Notes under the pieces: model-generated
The model's database searches: none
The model's input: the letters and a program-made list of their open reading frames with translations, nothing else
Told to the model about the DNA's origin: nothing
Origin: Streptomonospora sp. PA3
Lineage (GTDB): Bacteria; Actinomycetota; Actinomycetes; Streptosporangiales; Streptosporangiaceae
Length of the DNA: 64,000 nucleotides
Assembly: GCF_009728995.1 (NCBI RefSeq)
Contig: NZ_VTZW01000023.1
Location: 124,711 to 188,710, forward strand
Direction of reading: 5' to 3'
Made by a program: the position numbers and the translations under genes
Shown here: positions 34,221 through 41,503 of the stretch, piece by piece
Layout: each line of letters starts with the position of its first letter
Position numbering within the stretch: position 1 is the first letter of the stretch

Positions 34221-34430
34221 CTACTCGTCGAGGCGGAAGCCGACCTTCATGCCGACCTGGAAGTGGCCGATCGAGCCTTCCTCCAGGTGGCCGCGGATCT
34301 CGGTGACCTCGAACCAGTCGAGCTGGCGCAGGGTGGCGGCGGCGCGGTCGATGCCGTTGCGGATGGCCTGCTCCAGCCCGTCGGGCGAGGTGCCCACGAT
34401 CTCGGTGACGCGGTAGGTGTTGTGCGACAT
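34221..34430 (-). CDS. Dodecin
   Basis: A 69-residue flavin-storage protein that forms a hollow dodecamer. The sequence has the standard pattern: YRVTEIVGTSPDGLEQAIRNGIDRA, LDWFEVTEIRGHLEEG with Trp and the IGHFQVGMKVGFRL end. ATG at 34430 is the usual N-terminus; an in-frame upstream opening to 34508 is rejected. Single gene; buffers flavins. Confidence 0.92.
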   Translation of the reverse strand: MSHNTYRVTEIVGTSPDGLEQAIRNGIDRAAATLRQLDWFEVTEIRGHLEEGSIGHFQVGMKVGFRLDE

Positions 34431-34656
34431 GTGCGCCTCCTGCTCGGATGTGGTCCCATCACACTTCCCGTCGCCGGCGGCGCGGACAACGGGGCGCGCG
34501 GGGACCACTGACCGCTTGGCGCGCGGCTAAGCGGGGCTTTGCCCGCTCGTGGGACTGCGGTCCGTGACACGTGTGGAACATGCCCGTTTATTCGGGTTTC
34601 GCGGAGCAGGGCGATTGACCTGCGGGACTCTCCCGAGATCACGTCGTAACTAAGTC

Positions 34657-34686
34657 TTGACGTACACACGGGATCGGCGGTGTACA
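34657..34686 (+). promoter_or_regulatory. Promoter of the 6C-like RNA
   Basis: TTGACG (-35, 34657-34662), an 18-base spacer and TGTACA (-10, 34681-34686) put transcription start near 34692, just before the first hairpin. Confidence 0.55.
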
Positions 34687-34690
34687 TTGG

Positions 34691-34804
34691 GGTTCAGCGC
34701 TCCGGTCCCCCGTCGGAGCGCTGGAGCGGTGTTTCGAGCCCCCGTCGGAACACCGGTTGCGACGTCGGGTGGTTTGCCCCCGTAGCCACCCGACGTCGCT
34801 TTTT
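34691..34804 (+). ncRNA. 6C-like small RNA with three C-rich-loop hairpins and intrinsic terminator
   Basis: Three stems occur in a row. Stem 1 is 34695-34703/34715-34723 with loop GGTCCCCCGTC; stem 2 is 34727-34736/34746-34755 with loop AGCCCCCGT; stem 3 is a perfect 14-bp 34759-34772/34786-34799 with loop TTTGCCCCCGTAG, then TTTTT. Every loop shows CCCCCGT. That matches the actinobacterial 6C RNA pattern (C-rich hairpin loops), an abundant RNA in Mycobacterium and Streptomyces. The third hairpin with its T-tract is the terminator. Regulatory role unknown. It lies between dodecin and the 75-aa gene. Confidence 0.8.
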
Positions 34805-34875
34805 CATGCGCGCCGACGGGTACGTTGCGTAGCCGCCGGCCGTCGGCAGGACCGGGCGATGAAGGGGAGCACACG

Positions 34876-35103
34876 ATGACCGCAGGCAACGACGCGCCCG
34901 AGGACGAGGCGCCGCACTGCTCCCGCAAGGGCTGCCGCAACCCCGCCGTGTGGGTCCTGGTGTGGAACAACCCCAAGGTGCACACGCCCGACCGCCGCAA
35001 GACCTGGTTGGCCTGCGACGAGCACCGCGCCTACCTGGGCGAGTTCCTGGGCGTGCGCGGCTTCCTGCTGGAGACCGTCCCCTTCGCCGACTTCACCGGC
35101 TGA
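34876..35103 (+). CDS. Conserved actinobacterial small protein, often named 'acetone carboxylase'
   Basis: A 75-residue protein with CSRKGCRNPAVWVLVWNNPKVH (residues about 14-37) and a WLACDEHRAYLGEFLGVRGF end. Cysteines at C-x4-C and C-x2-H could bind zinc. The database name 'acetone carboxylase' is not supported by the size; no function is known. ATG at 34876 follows AGGGGAG. It lies 70 bp after the 6C-like RNA terminator. I recall similar neighbours in other actinomycetes but cannot verify it. Confidence 0.8.
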   Translation: MTAGNDAPEDEAPHCSRKGCRNPAVWVLVWNNPKVHTPDRRKTWLACDEHRAYLGEFLGVRGFLLETVPFADFTG

Positions 35104-35253
35104 GCCGTCTGCACCGCACTGCGCGCTCTTTCGCGCGGTGAGACGCCGGCGCGCCGCCCGCTTCCGCTGATATCGGGCCCGCGGTGATCAACGAGACCGA
35201 GACGCTGCGCGCCGCATGCCTGCGTGCCGCCGCGGGTCGGCCGCGCCCGTTAA

Positions 35254-35531
35254 GCCGTGTTTAAGAACGGCGGGGGCGCCGCTTTCCAGGAACCCACCGG
35301 GCACCACCCGGGGCGGCCACCACCGGGGCTGCGGCAATGGGTGCGCCTCGCGAAGCGCGGTCACAGCTTGCCGCCGAGCGCACGCTGAACCTGTCAGGCG
35401 GAGCCGCACCACCGGTGGCGGGCCGGCGCAAAAGTGCACCTCCGCTCGGCGGCAAGCTGGCGCACAGCGCTTCGCGCATCACAGCCCCATTGCCGCAACC
35501 TCCTGTGGTGATCGGCCTCCTAGACAGGACG
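35254..35531. repeat. R1 palindromic repeat, copy C
   Basis: Outer arms are 35317-35341 and 35485-35511; inner arms are 35364-35384 and 35442-35460; apex ACCACCGGTGGCGGG. Ends resemble the copy B termini (GCCGTGTTTAAG at the left, AGACAGGACG at the right). This is the simplest, least rearranged copy in the window. No gene between 35104 and 35591. Confidence 0.8.
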
Positions 35532-35543
35532 CCTTGCCATGCT

Positions 35544-35558
35544 TATCGAATATCGATA
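35544..35558. promoter_or_regulatory. AT-rich palindrome upstream of the DUF2975 operon
   Basis: TATCGA (35544-35549) and TCGATA (35553-35558) with spacer ATA, 34 bp before the DUF2975 start. It is unusually AT-rich here and may be the operator of the downstream HTH protein. Confidence 0.5.
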
Positions 35559-35591
35559 GATTCCTGTCGTGATTCGATCGAAGGAGAAGCG

Positions 35592-36089
35592 ATGGGAAAC
35601 CTGACGGTGCTCGCACTGCGCGCCGTGCTCGCGGGACTGCTCGCGGGTTCGGTGTTCGTGCAGGCGGTGATGGTGCCGCTGCTGGCCGCCGACATGGAAG
35701 GGCTCGATCCCGAGGTCGCGCACCTGCGCGTTCCGGTGCTGGTGATCATCGTCCTGGGCATCGTGACGACCCAGGTCGTCATGGTGTGCGTGTGGCGGCT
35801 GGTGACGATGGTGCGGCGCGGGACCGTGTTCTCCCCCGCCGCGTTCCGCTACGTGCACATCGTCATCGGCGCCTTCGTGGCGGCCGCGCTCCTGGTGTTC
35901 GCGCTCGGCTTCCTGCTCGCGCCGGGCGAGGCCGTGGCCCCGGGCGTGGTCCTGCTGCTGGGCGGGGTGGGCGTGGCCGTTCTGGGCGTCGCCCTGATCG
36001 TGCTGGTGCTGCGGATGCTGCTGGCCCAGGCCATCGACCGCGACGCCGAGGCGGCGCGGATGCGCGACGAGCTGGACGGGGTGATCTGA
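35592..36089 (+). CDS. DUF2975-domain membrane protein
   Basis: A 165-residue protein with four spans (about 7-28, 48-70, 88-110, 118-140) and a charged C-terminal tail (QAIDRDAEAARMRDELD). DUF2975 proteins are always paired with a small Cro/C1-type regulator, as here (next gene, 1-bp overlap). ATG at 35592 has AAGGAG. The module resembles YoaS/YozG of Bacillus; role unknown. Confidence 0.85.
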   Translation: MGNLTVLALRAVLAGLLAGSVFVQAVMVPLLAADMEGLDPEVAHLRVPVLVIIVLGIVTTQVVMVCVWRLVTMVRRGTVFSPAAFRYVHIVIGAFVAAALLVFALGFLLAPGEAVAPGVVLLLGGVGVAVLGVALIVLVLRMLLAQAIDRDAEAARMRDELDGVI

Positions 36090-36346
36090 TGCCGATCGTC
36101 GTCGACATCGACGTGATGCTGGCCAAGCGGAAGATGTCCGTGGGAGAGCTGGCCGAGCGCGTCGGGATCACGCCGGCCAACCTGGCGGTGCTCAAGAACG
36201 GCCGCGCCAAGGCGGTGCGCTTCTCGACGCTCGCCGCGCTGTGCGAGGTGCTCGACTGCCAGCCGGGCGACCTGCTGCGCTGGGAGGCCGACGCGACCGG
36301 CGCGACCGAAGAGGCGGCGGAGGCCGCGCAGGCGCGGGACGCGTGA
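36089..36346 (+). CDS. Small Cro/C1-type (YozG-like) HTH regulator
   Basis: An 85-residue protein: a compact helix-turn-helix (MLAKRKMSVGELAERVGITPANLAVLKNGRAKAVRFSTLAALCEVLDCQPGDLL) and an Ala/Glu-rich tail. The ATG shares one base with the DUF2975 stop, so it is translationally coupled. It probably autoregulates through the palindrome at 35544-35558. Confidence 0.88.
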   Translation: MPIVVDIDVMLAKRKMSVGELAERVGITPANLAVLKNGRAKAVRFSTLAALCEVLDCQPGDLLRWEADATGATEEAAEAAQARDA

Positions 36347-36435
36347 GGGCCCGCCGACGTGCGCGGCGGGTGCGGGGCGCCCGGGTCGCCGTGCGGGCGT
36401 CGCGCGGCGGAAGCGGCCGACCCGGCGGGCGGCCC

Positions 36436-37026
36436 TCAGCTCCCGTCGCCGCCCGCCTGCTCACCGGCCGCGCGCGCACGGGCCAGCTCCTCGGGGGTGT
36501 CGCAGTCGAACGCGGCCCGGACCAGGGCGCCTTCGGCCGCCACCGGCAGCGGATCCAGCGGTCCCAGCAGGCCGCGCAGCGAGCGCCCCGCGTAGTCGGC
36601 CAGCGCGCCGCGGACGGCGTCGGTGCGCCAGACCCCCAGCAGCCACTGCGTCCGCCCCTGGGCGTCGACGAGCACGGCGCCGCTGCGCCCCTCGGCCGCG
36701 CGCCGCAGGGCCTCGATGTCGGCGGCGCGCAGGAACGGCAGGTCGCCGGCCAGCAGGGCGAACCGCGGCCGCGCCACCCAGGCCAGTCCGGCGCGCAGGG
36801 CCGGCACCGGCCCCGAGCCCGGCGGGTCTTCGCGGACGTAGCGGGCGGCGGGGCGCTCGCGGGGCGGTCCCACGACGATCACCTCTGCGGCCGCGGCGGC
36901 CGCCGCGGCCACGCGTTCGACCAGGCTGGCTCCGCCGACGTCGAGGCCGGGCTTGTCGCCGCCGCCCATGCGGCGGGCCGCTCCCCCGGCCAGGATCACG
37001 GCGTCGAAGGGCTCCGGATCGGCCAT
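36436..37026 (-). CDS. mobA: MobA-like NTP transferase (molybdenum cofactor guanylyltransferase)
   Basis: A 196-residue nucleotidyltransferase fold. The nucleotide-binding loop LAGGAARRMGGGDK (about 12-25) and ALLAGDLPFLRAADIEAL (Asp metal ligand) are typical of MobA, which adds GMP to molybdopterin; MoaA, MoaC relatives act earlier, and moaA lies 4.5 kb away. A MobA/CoxI-like or acyl-carbon nucleotidyltransferase role is possible. ATG at 37026 follows GGGAGGGAGCG. It is convergent to nothing; its 3' end is close to the DUF2975 operon end. Confidence 0.75.
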   Translation of the reverse strand: MADPEPFDAVILAGGAARRMGGGDKPGLDVGGASLVERVAAAAAAAAEVIVVGPPRERPAARYVREDPPGSGPVPALRAGLAWVARPRFALLAGDLPFLRAADIEALRRAAEGRSGAVLVDAQGRTQWLLGVWRTDAVRGALADYAGRSLRGLLGPLDPLPVAAEGALVRAAFDCDTPEELARARAAGEQAGGDGS

Positions 37027-37294
37027 CGCGCGCTCCCTCCCGGCTGCCGGGCCGCCGCCGACGGCGGCGCCGCCTTCAGCATGCCATCCGCGCTCCGCGG
37101 CCGCCGGTCCGTGCCCCGCCGATCGCACTCCCGACGTCCTCGCGCGGTTACCGCCCAGGGCCGCGGGGGTAGTCGTGGCCGCTACAGGCAAGGGCACCGC
37201 CCGGCGGATACGGGCAGGCGAGACGCCGAATCCGACGCGGAGCTCGCGCCCGGAGACCGGCCGCCGGGGCCGGCAAACGGAGAAAGGCGCAGCC

Positions 37295-38284
37295 ATGCCG
37301 AGTGCTCCCACCGGATTGCACCACGTGACCGCGATCGCCACCGATCCGCAGCGCAACGCCGACTTCTACCACGGCGTCCTCGGGCTGAGGCTGGTCAAGA
37401 CCACGGTGAACTTCGACGCACCCGACACCTACCACCTCTACTTCGGCGGGGAGTCCGGGCAGCCCGGAACGCTGATCACGTTCTTCCCCTGGCCGGGCGC
37501 GCCGCCGGGGCGGCACGGCGCAGGCCAGGCCACGGCCGTGGCCTTCTCCGTCCCGGAGGGCTCGCTGGGCTGGTGGCGCGAACGCCTGCGCGCACGCGGG
37601 GCAGACGTCGGCACCGTGGCGCACCGGTTGGAGGAGGAGGCCCTGCCGGTACGCGACCCCGACGGCCTGGGCCTGGAGCTGGTCGCCCACCGGCAGGCCG
37701 ATGCGGCGCCGGCGTGGGAGGGCGGCCCGGTCCCCGACGAGCACGCCGTCCGGGGACTGCACTCGGTCACGCTGACCGAGGCCGGCTACGAACACACCGC
37801 GGGGCTGCTCACCGACACGCTCGGCTTCCGCTTCGCCGAGGAGGCGAACAACCGCTTCCGGTTCGCCACCGGCGAGGGCGGGGCCGGCGGCCTGGTGGAC
37901 GTGGTGTGCCGCCCCGAGGTGCCCCAGGGCCTGGTGGCGGCCGGCACGGTGCACCACATCGCCTGGCGCACCCCGGACGACGACGAGCAGGTCTCCTGGC
38001 GCGAGGCCCTGGTCGGCCAGGGGCTGAACGTGACGCCGGTGCTGGACCGGCAGTACTTCCACTCCATCTACTTCCGCGAGCCCGGCGGCGTGCTGCTGGA
38101 GATCGCCACCGATCCGCCGGGGTTCACGGTCGACGAGCCGCTGATGCGGCTGGGCCGGGCGCTGAGACTGCCGCCGTGGCTGGAGCCCTCCCGCGCCGAG
38201 ATCGAGCAGGCCCTGCCCGCGCTGCGGGTCCCCGGCCCCGACGAGGAGATCGTCCTCGGCGGCAGAACCGCCGCCGAGGCGTGA
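37295..38284 (+). CDS. VOC-family ring-cleaving dioxygenase-like protein
   Basis: A 329-residue protein with two glyoxalase/VOC halves: residues 7-130 start GLHHVTAIATDPQRNADFYHGVLGLRLVKTTVNFD, and 150-285 start AVRGLHSVTLTEAGYEHTAGLLTDTLGF. His10 and His153-region residues, Glu291 in GVLLEIATDP, and HHIAW supply metal ligands as in MhqA/MhqO hydroquinone dioxygenases. The substrate is unknown. ATG at 37295 follows AAAGG; it is the first of two VOC genes. Confidence 0.85.
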   Translation: MPSAPTGLHHVTAIATDPQRNADFYHGVLGLRLVKTTVNFDAPDTYHLYFGGESGQPGTLITFFPWPGAPPGRHGAGQATAVAFSVPEGSLGWWRERLRARGADVGTVAHRLEEEALPVRDPDGLGLELVAHRQADAAPAWEGGPVPDEHAVRGLHSVTLTEAGYEHTAGLLTDTLGFRFAEEANNRFRFATGEGGAGGLVDVVCRPEVPQGLVAAGTVHHIAWRTPDDDEQVSWREALVGQGLNVTPVLDRQYFHSIYFREPGGVLLEIATDPPGFTVDEPLMRLGRALRLPPWLEPSRAEIEQALPALRVPGPDEEIVLGGRTAAEA

Positions 38285-38297
38285 GAGGCGGCCTGCC

Positions 38298-38759
38298 ATG
38301 GATCCGAACGACCTTCCCGCGCCCAGCGAGGGCCTGGTGGTCACCCACTTCCTCACGGTGTCCGACGTGGCCCGATCGCGGGCCTTCTACGCCGATGTGC
38401 TGGCGGGCTCGGTGGTGCTGGAGGACAACCCGTGCATCGTCCGGGTCGCCAACACCTGGATCATCATGAATCCCGGCGGCGGCCCCACCCCGGACAAGCC
38501 CGGCATCACCCTGCGCCCGCCGGAGGCCGGCGACACCGTTTCGGCGTTCCTGAACATCCGGGTCGCCGACATCGCCGCCTTCTACGACCGCGCGCGCGGC
38601 AAAGGCGCCGAGTTCCTCACCGAACCCATCGACCGCAAGGCCGAGATCCGCTGCTACATGCGCGACCCGGACGGCTACCTCATCGAGGTGGGCCAGGCCA
38701 CCGGCATGCTGGAGGGGATCTACGCCGACCCGCCCGCCGGCGCGGGCCCCGAGAGCTAG
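38298..38759 (+). CDS. VOC-family (glyoxalase/bleomycin-resistance-like) protein
   Basis: A 153-residue single VOC domain: VVTHFLTVSDVARSRAFYADVLAGSVV, a DNPCIVRVANTWIIMN loop, SAFLNIRVADIAAFYDRARGKGA and the end IRCYMRDPDGYLIEVGQATG with Glu. Glyoxalase, fosfomycin- or bleomycin-resistance and dioxygenase relatives cannot be told apart. It starts 13 bp after the first VOC gene, so one operon is likely. Confidence 0.85.
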   Translation: MDPNDLPAPSEGLVVTHFLTVSDVARSRAFYADVLAGSVVLEDNPCIVRVANTWIIMNPGGGPTPDKPGITLRPPEAGDTVSAFLNIRVADIAAFYDRARGKGAEFLTEPIDRKAEIRCYMRDPDGYLIEVGQATGMLEGIYADPPAGAGPES

Positions 38760-38790
38760 CCGCGGGGCGGTCCGGAGCCGGGTTGCGGCC

Positions 38791-39978
38791 TCATCCCTTC
38801 ACGCAGACGATCTGGCGCAGGTGGGCGACCACCTCGACCAGGTCGGCCTGGGCCTCGATGACGGCGCTGAGGTCCTTGTAGGCGGCCGGGATCTCGTCGA
38901 TGACGGCCGCGTCCTTGCGGCTCTCCACCCCGGCGGTCTGGGCGACGAGATCCTCGCGGGTGAACTCGCGCCGGGCCCGGTTGCGGCTCATCCGCCGTCC
39001 GGCGCCGTGCGCGGCGGAGTTGAACGAGGCCGGGTTGCCCAGCCCGCGCACGATGTAGGTGCCCGTCGCCATGCTCCCCGGGATGATCCCGAGTTCGCCC
39101 GTGCCCGCGCGGATGGCGCCCTTGCGGGTGACCAGCACCGGCACCCCGTCGTAGGTCTCCTCGGCGACGTAGTTGTGGTGGCAGGAGATCCGCTCGCCGA
39201 AGCCGGCGCCGGGCACGGCCTTGCGCAGCACGTCGCAGGCCAGGCCCATCATGACGTCGCGGTTGCGCCGGGCGTACTCCTGGGCCCAGAACAGGTCGCG
39301 CCGGTAGGCCTCCATCTCCGGGGTGCCGCTGACGAAGACGGCCAGGTCGCGGTCGGGCAGGTCGCGGTTGTGCGGCAGCTCGCGGGCGCACTCGATGTGG
39401 TGTTCGGCCAGCTCCTTGCCGATGTTGCGCGAGCCCGAGTGCAGAACCAGCCACACGGCGTCCTCGTCGTCCAGGCAGACTTCCAGGAAGTGGTTGCCGC
39501 CGCCCAGCGTGCCCATCTGGTGGGCTGCGCGCTCGCGGCGCTTCTGCACGGGGCCGGCGAGTGCGCCGAAGCGGTCCCAGAAGCGGCCCCAATCGGAGGT
39601 GGGCAGCCCGTGGACGCGCTTGGGGTCGACCGGGCGCTTGTGCGCCTGGTGGCCGACGGGCACCGCCTGCTCCAGCCCGGCGCGCAGCCGGCCCAGGTCC
39701 TCGGGCAGGTCGCCGGCTTTGAGGCTGGAGCGCACCGCGGTCATGCCGCAGCCGATGTCGACGCCGACGGCCGCGGGTGAGACCGCGTCGCGCATGGCGA
39801 TCACCGAGCCCACGGTCGCGCCCTTGCCGTAGTGGACGTCGGGCATCACGGCCAGGCCGTGCACCCACGGCAGCCGTGTGACGTTGCGCAACTGGTCCAT
39901 CGCCGCGGGCTCGACCGAGTCGGGGTCGGCCCACATTCGGATGGGAACCCGCGCACCGGGAGCCTCGGTGTAGGCCAT
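38791..39978 (-). CDS. rtcB: RtcB-type RNA-splicing ligase
   Basis: A 395-residue ligase joining 2',3'-cyclic phosphate or 3'-phosphate to 5'-OH RNA ends using GTP and Mn. Landmarks: MPDVHYGKGATVG, GVDIGCGM (metal Cys), TLGGGNHFLEV, VLHSGSRNIGKELA, HGAGRRMSR (guanylated His), and AYKD. No archease or RtcR partner is present in the window. ATG at 39978 is at the natural start; an in-frame extension to 40392 is not supported. It is divergent from the small RiPP-like gene with 221 bp between. Confidence 0.93.
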   Translation of the reverse strand: MAYTEAPGARVPIRMWADPDSVEPAAMDQLRNVTRLPWVHGLAVMPDVHYGKGATVGSVIAMRDAVSPAAVGVDIGCGMTAVRSSLKAGDLPEDLGRLRAGLEQAVPVGHQAHKRPVDPKRVHGLPTSDWGRFWDRFGALAGPVQKRRERAAHQMGTLGGGNHFLEVCLDDEDAVWLVLHSGSRNIGKELAEHHIECARELPHNRDLPDRDLAVFVSGTPEMEAYRRDLFWAQEYARRNRDVMMGLACDVLRKAVPGAGFGERISCHHNYVAEETYDGVPVLVTRKGAIRAGTGELGIIPGSMATGTYIVRGLGNPASFNSAAHGAGRRMSRNRARREFTREDLVAQTAGVESRKDAAVIDEIPAAYKDLSAVIEAQADLVEVVAHLRQIVCVKG

Positions 39979-40199
39979 GGGCCACCTCCTCCAGCCGAAA
40001 CCTGCCGGCACCGCTACCCACAAGGCGGCCCGGGTGTGTCCCCGATCAAGCCAGACGGGTGCGGGCAGGGGCAACAGGATTTCCTCGCAACCTCCACGTG
40101 CGGACCTGGCGGCCAGGTGGCCGCCCCTGGTCAGGCTGGTACAGACCGCACTCGGTCGGATACCTTCCACATCGACGGCCCCGATGCTCGGAGACCACC

Positions 40200-40325
40200 A
40201 TGGGCAAACGCGAAGACTCCAGCAACAGCGACGGCCACAAACCCGACCGCCCCATCCCTCCGCCCACTCCCGACGACGGCGGCAGCGGTGGCGGCCGACA
40301 CGAACGCGGCGAGGACGACAAGTGA
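40200..40325 (+). CDS. Putative RiPP precursor peptide (imiditide-like), 41 aa
   Basis: A 41-residue hydrophilic peptide starting at 40200 after CGGAGACC. It has 7 Asp, 3 Glu, 3 Lys, 4 Arg and 2 His; prolines are dense at 15-24, and Gly is dense at 27-32. It has two Asp-Gly pairs (residues 11-12 and 26-27), the favoured sites for aspartimide, and no Cys and no aromatic residues. Its stop overlaps the GTG of a PIMT-like methyltransferase (GTGA), so both are one operon. This matches the imiditide layout (tiny precursor plus methyltransferase), but the peptide itself is not recognised by homology, so the assignment is inference. Confidence 0.55.
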   Translation: MGKREDSSNSDGHKPDRPIPPPTPDDGGSGGGRHERGEDDK

Positions 40326-41476
40326 CGACCGTCGTCGACCGCCAAGCCCGCCTCGCCGAGATCCTTCCTCCGGCGTGGCGGGACGTGTTCACGGCTGTTC
40401 CCCGTCACCTCTTCATGCCCGCCACCGTATGGCTCGACAGCGGAAGCCCGCCGGTGCGACTACGCCGCCAGGACGACCCTGAGGCGTGGATGGCGGCCTG
40501 CTATGAGGACCGGCCGCTGATCACCCAGCTCGACGACGGCGCCGACACCGGACGCGGCTATTTCTCTTCCTCGGCGTCGAAACCGTCGATCGTCGCGGAC
40601 ATGTTGGAGGCCGCCCATCTGGCGTCCGGGCAGCAGGTCCTGGAGATCGGCACCGGCACCGGATGGAACGCGGCCCTGATCGGTGCGGTCGTCGGCGTGG
40701 AGAACGTGACCACGGTCGAGGTCGACACGCGCCTGGCCGATGCCGCCCGCACGGCGACGGCAGCGGCCGGCTGGCCGGTGAAGGTCGTCGCCGCAGACGG
40801 CACGAAGGGCTACCCGGACGGCGCCCCGTTCGACCGGATCCTGTCGACCGCCGCCGTGCAGCAGGTTCCGGGCGTGTGGGTGGAGCAGACCCGACCGGGC
40901 GGACGAATCGTGACGCCCTGGGGTACGTCCTTTCACAACGGCACCCTGGCCCGACTGGACGTGGCCGCGGACGGGCTGCGCGCGTCGGGGAGGTTCGGTG
41001 GGAATGCGGGGTTCATGTGGGTCCGCTCGCAACGTACTCCGCATGGGACGCTGGATGATCGCGTCCGCCCGGAGCACGGGTATGCGGTGAGCAGCACGGA
41101 CCTGCACCCCTACGACCCGGTGGGCGACTTCGACGCGTCCTTCGCGATCGGCCTCCTGCTACCGGGCGTCAAGGACCTGCTGGTTTTCGACGACGACATC
41201 GACGGCAATCCGAAGTTCACTGTGTATCTGATGGATCCGGGTTCGGGGTCGTGGGCGTCGTGGCGCGTCACCCCGCAAAGCAGAGGCGAATACGAGGTGC
41301 GCCAGCACGGCCCCCGGCTGCTCTTCGACGAACTGGCCGCCGCCTACCGCTGGTGGGAAGCGGCGGGGCGGCCCGAGCACTCCAGGTTCGGTCTGACGGT
41401 CACATCCGACCGGCAGGAGGTGTGGCTGGACGAACCCACCGCCGTCGTGGCCGCCCCGGTGCCGACGCCGTCCTGA
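40322..41476 (+). CDS. PIMT-like protein-L-isoaspartate O-methyltransferase homologue, RiPP-type
   Basis: A 384-residue protein. Residues 15-230 are a PCMT/PIMT methyltransferase: VFTAVPRHLFMPATVW, YFSSSASKPSIVADMLEAA, SAM loop VLEIGTGTGWN at 106-116, TTVEVDTRLADAARTA, and DRILSTAAVQQVPGVWVEQTRPGGRIV. A C-terminal extension of about 140 residues (SRGEYEVRQHGPRLLFDELAAAYRWWEAAGRPEHSRFGLTV) is longer than housekeeping PIMT and is typical of RiPP-associated versions that methylate Asp and drive aspartimide formation. GTG at 40322 follows GAGG. Substrate is probably the peptide encoded just upstream. Confidence 0.8.
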   Translation: MTTVVDRQARLAEILPPAWRDVFTAVPRHLFMPATVWLDSGSPPVRLRRQDDPEAWMAACYEDRPLITQLDDGADTGRGYFSSSASKPSIVADMLEAAHLASGQQVLEIGTGTGWNAALIGAVVGVENVTTVEVDTRLADAARTATAAAGWPVKVVAADGTKGYPDGAPFDRILSTAAVQQVPGVWVEQTRPGGRIVTPWGTSFHNGTLARLDVAADGLRASGRFGGNAGFMWVRSQRTPHGTLDDRVRPEHGYAVSSTDLHPYDPVGDFDASFAIGLLLPGVKDLLVFDDDIDGNPKFTVYLMDPGSGSWASWRVTPQSRGEYEVRQHGPRLLFDELAAAYRWWEAAGRPEHSRFGLTVTSDRQEVWLDEPTAVVAAPVPTPS

Positions 41477-41503
41477 CACCTCGCTGCCGGGCCGAGATCT
41501 CCC

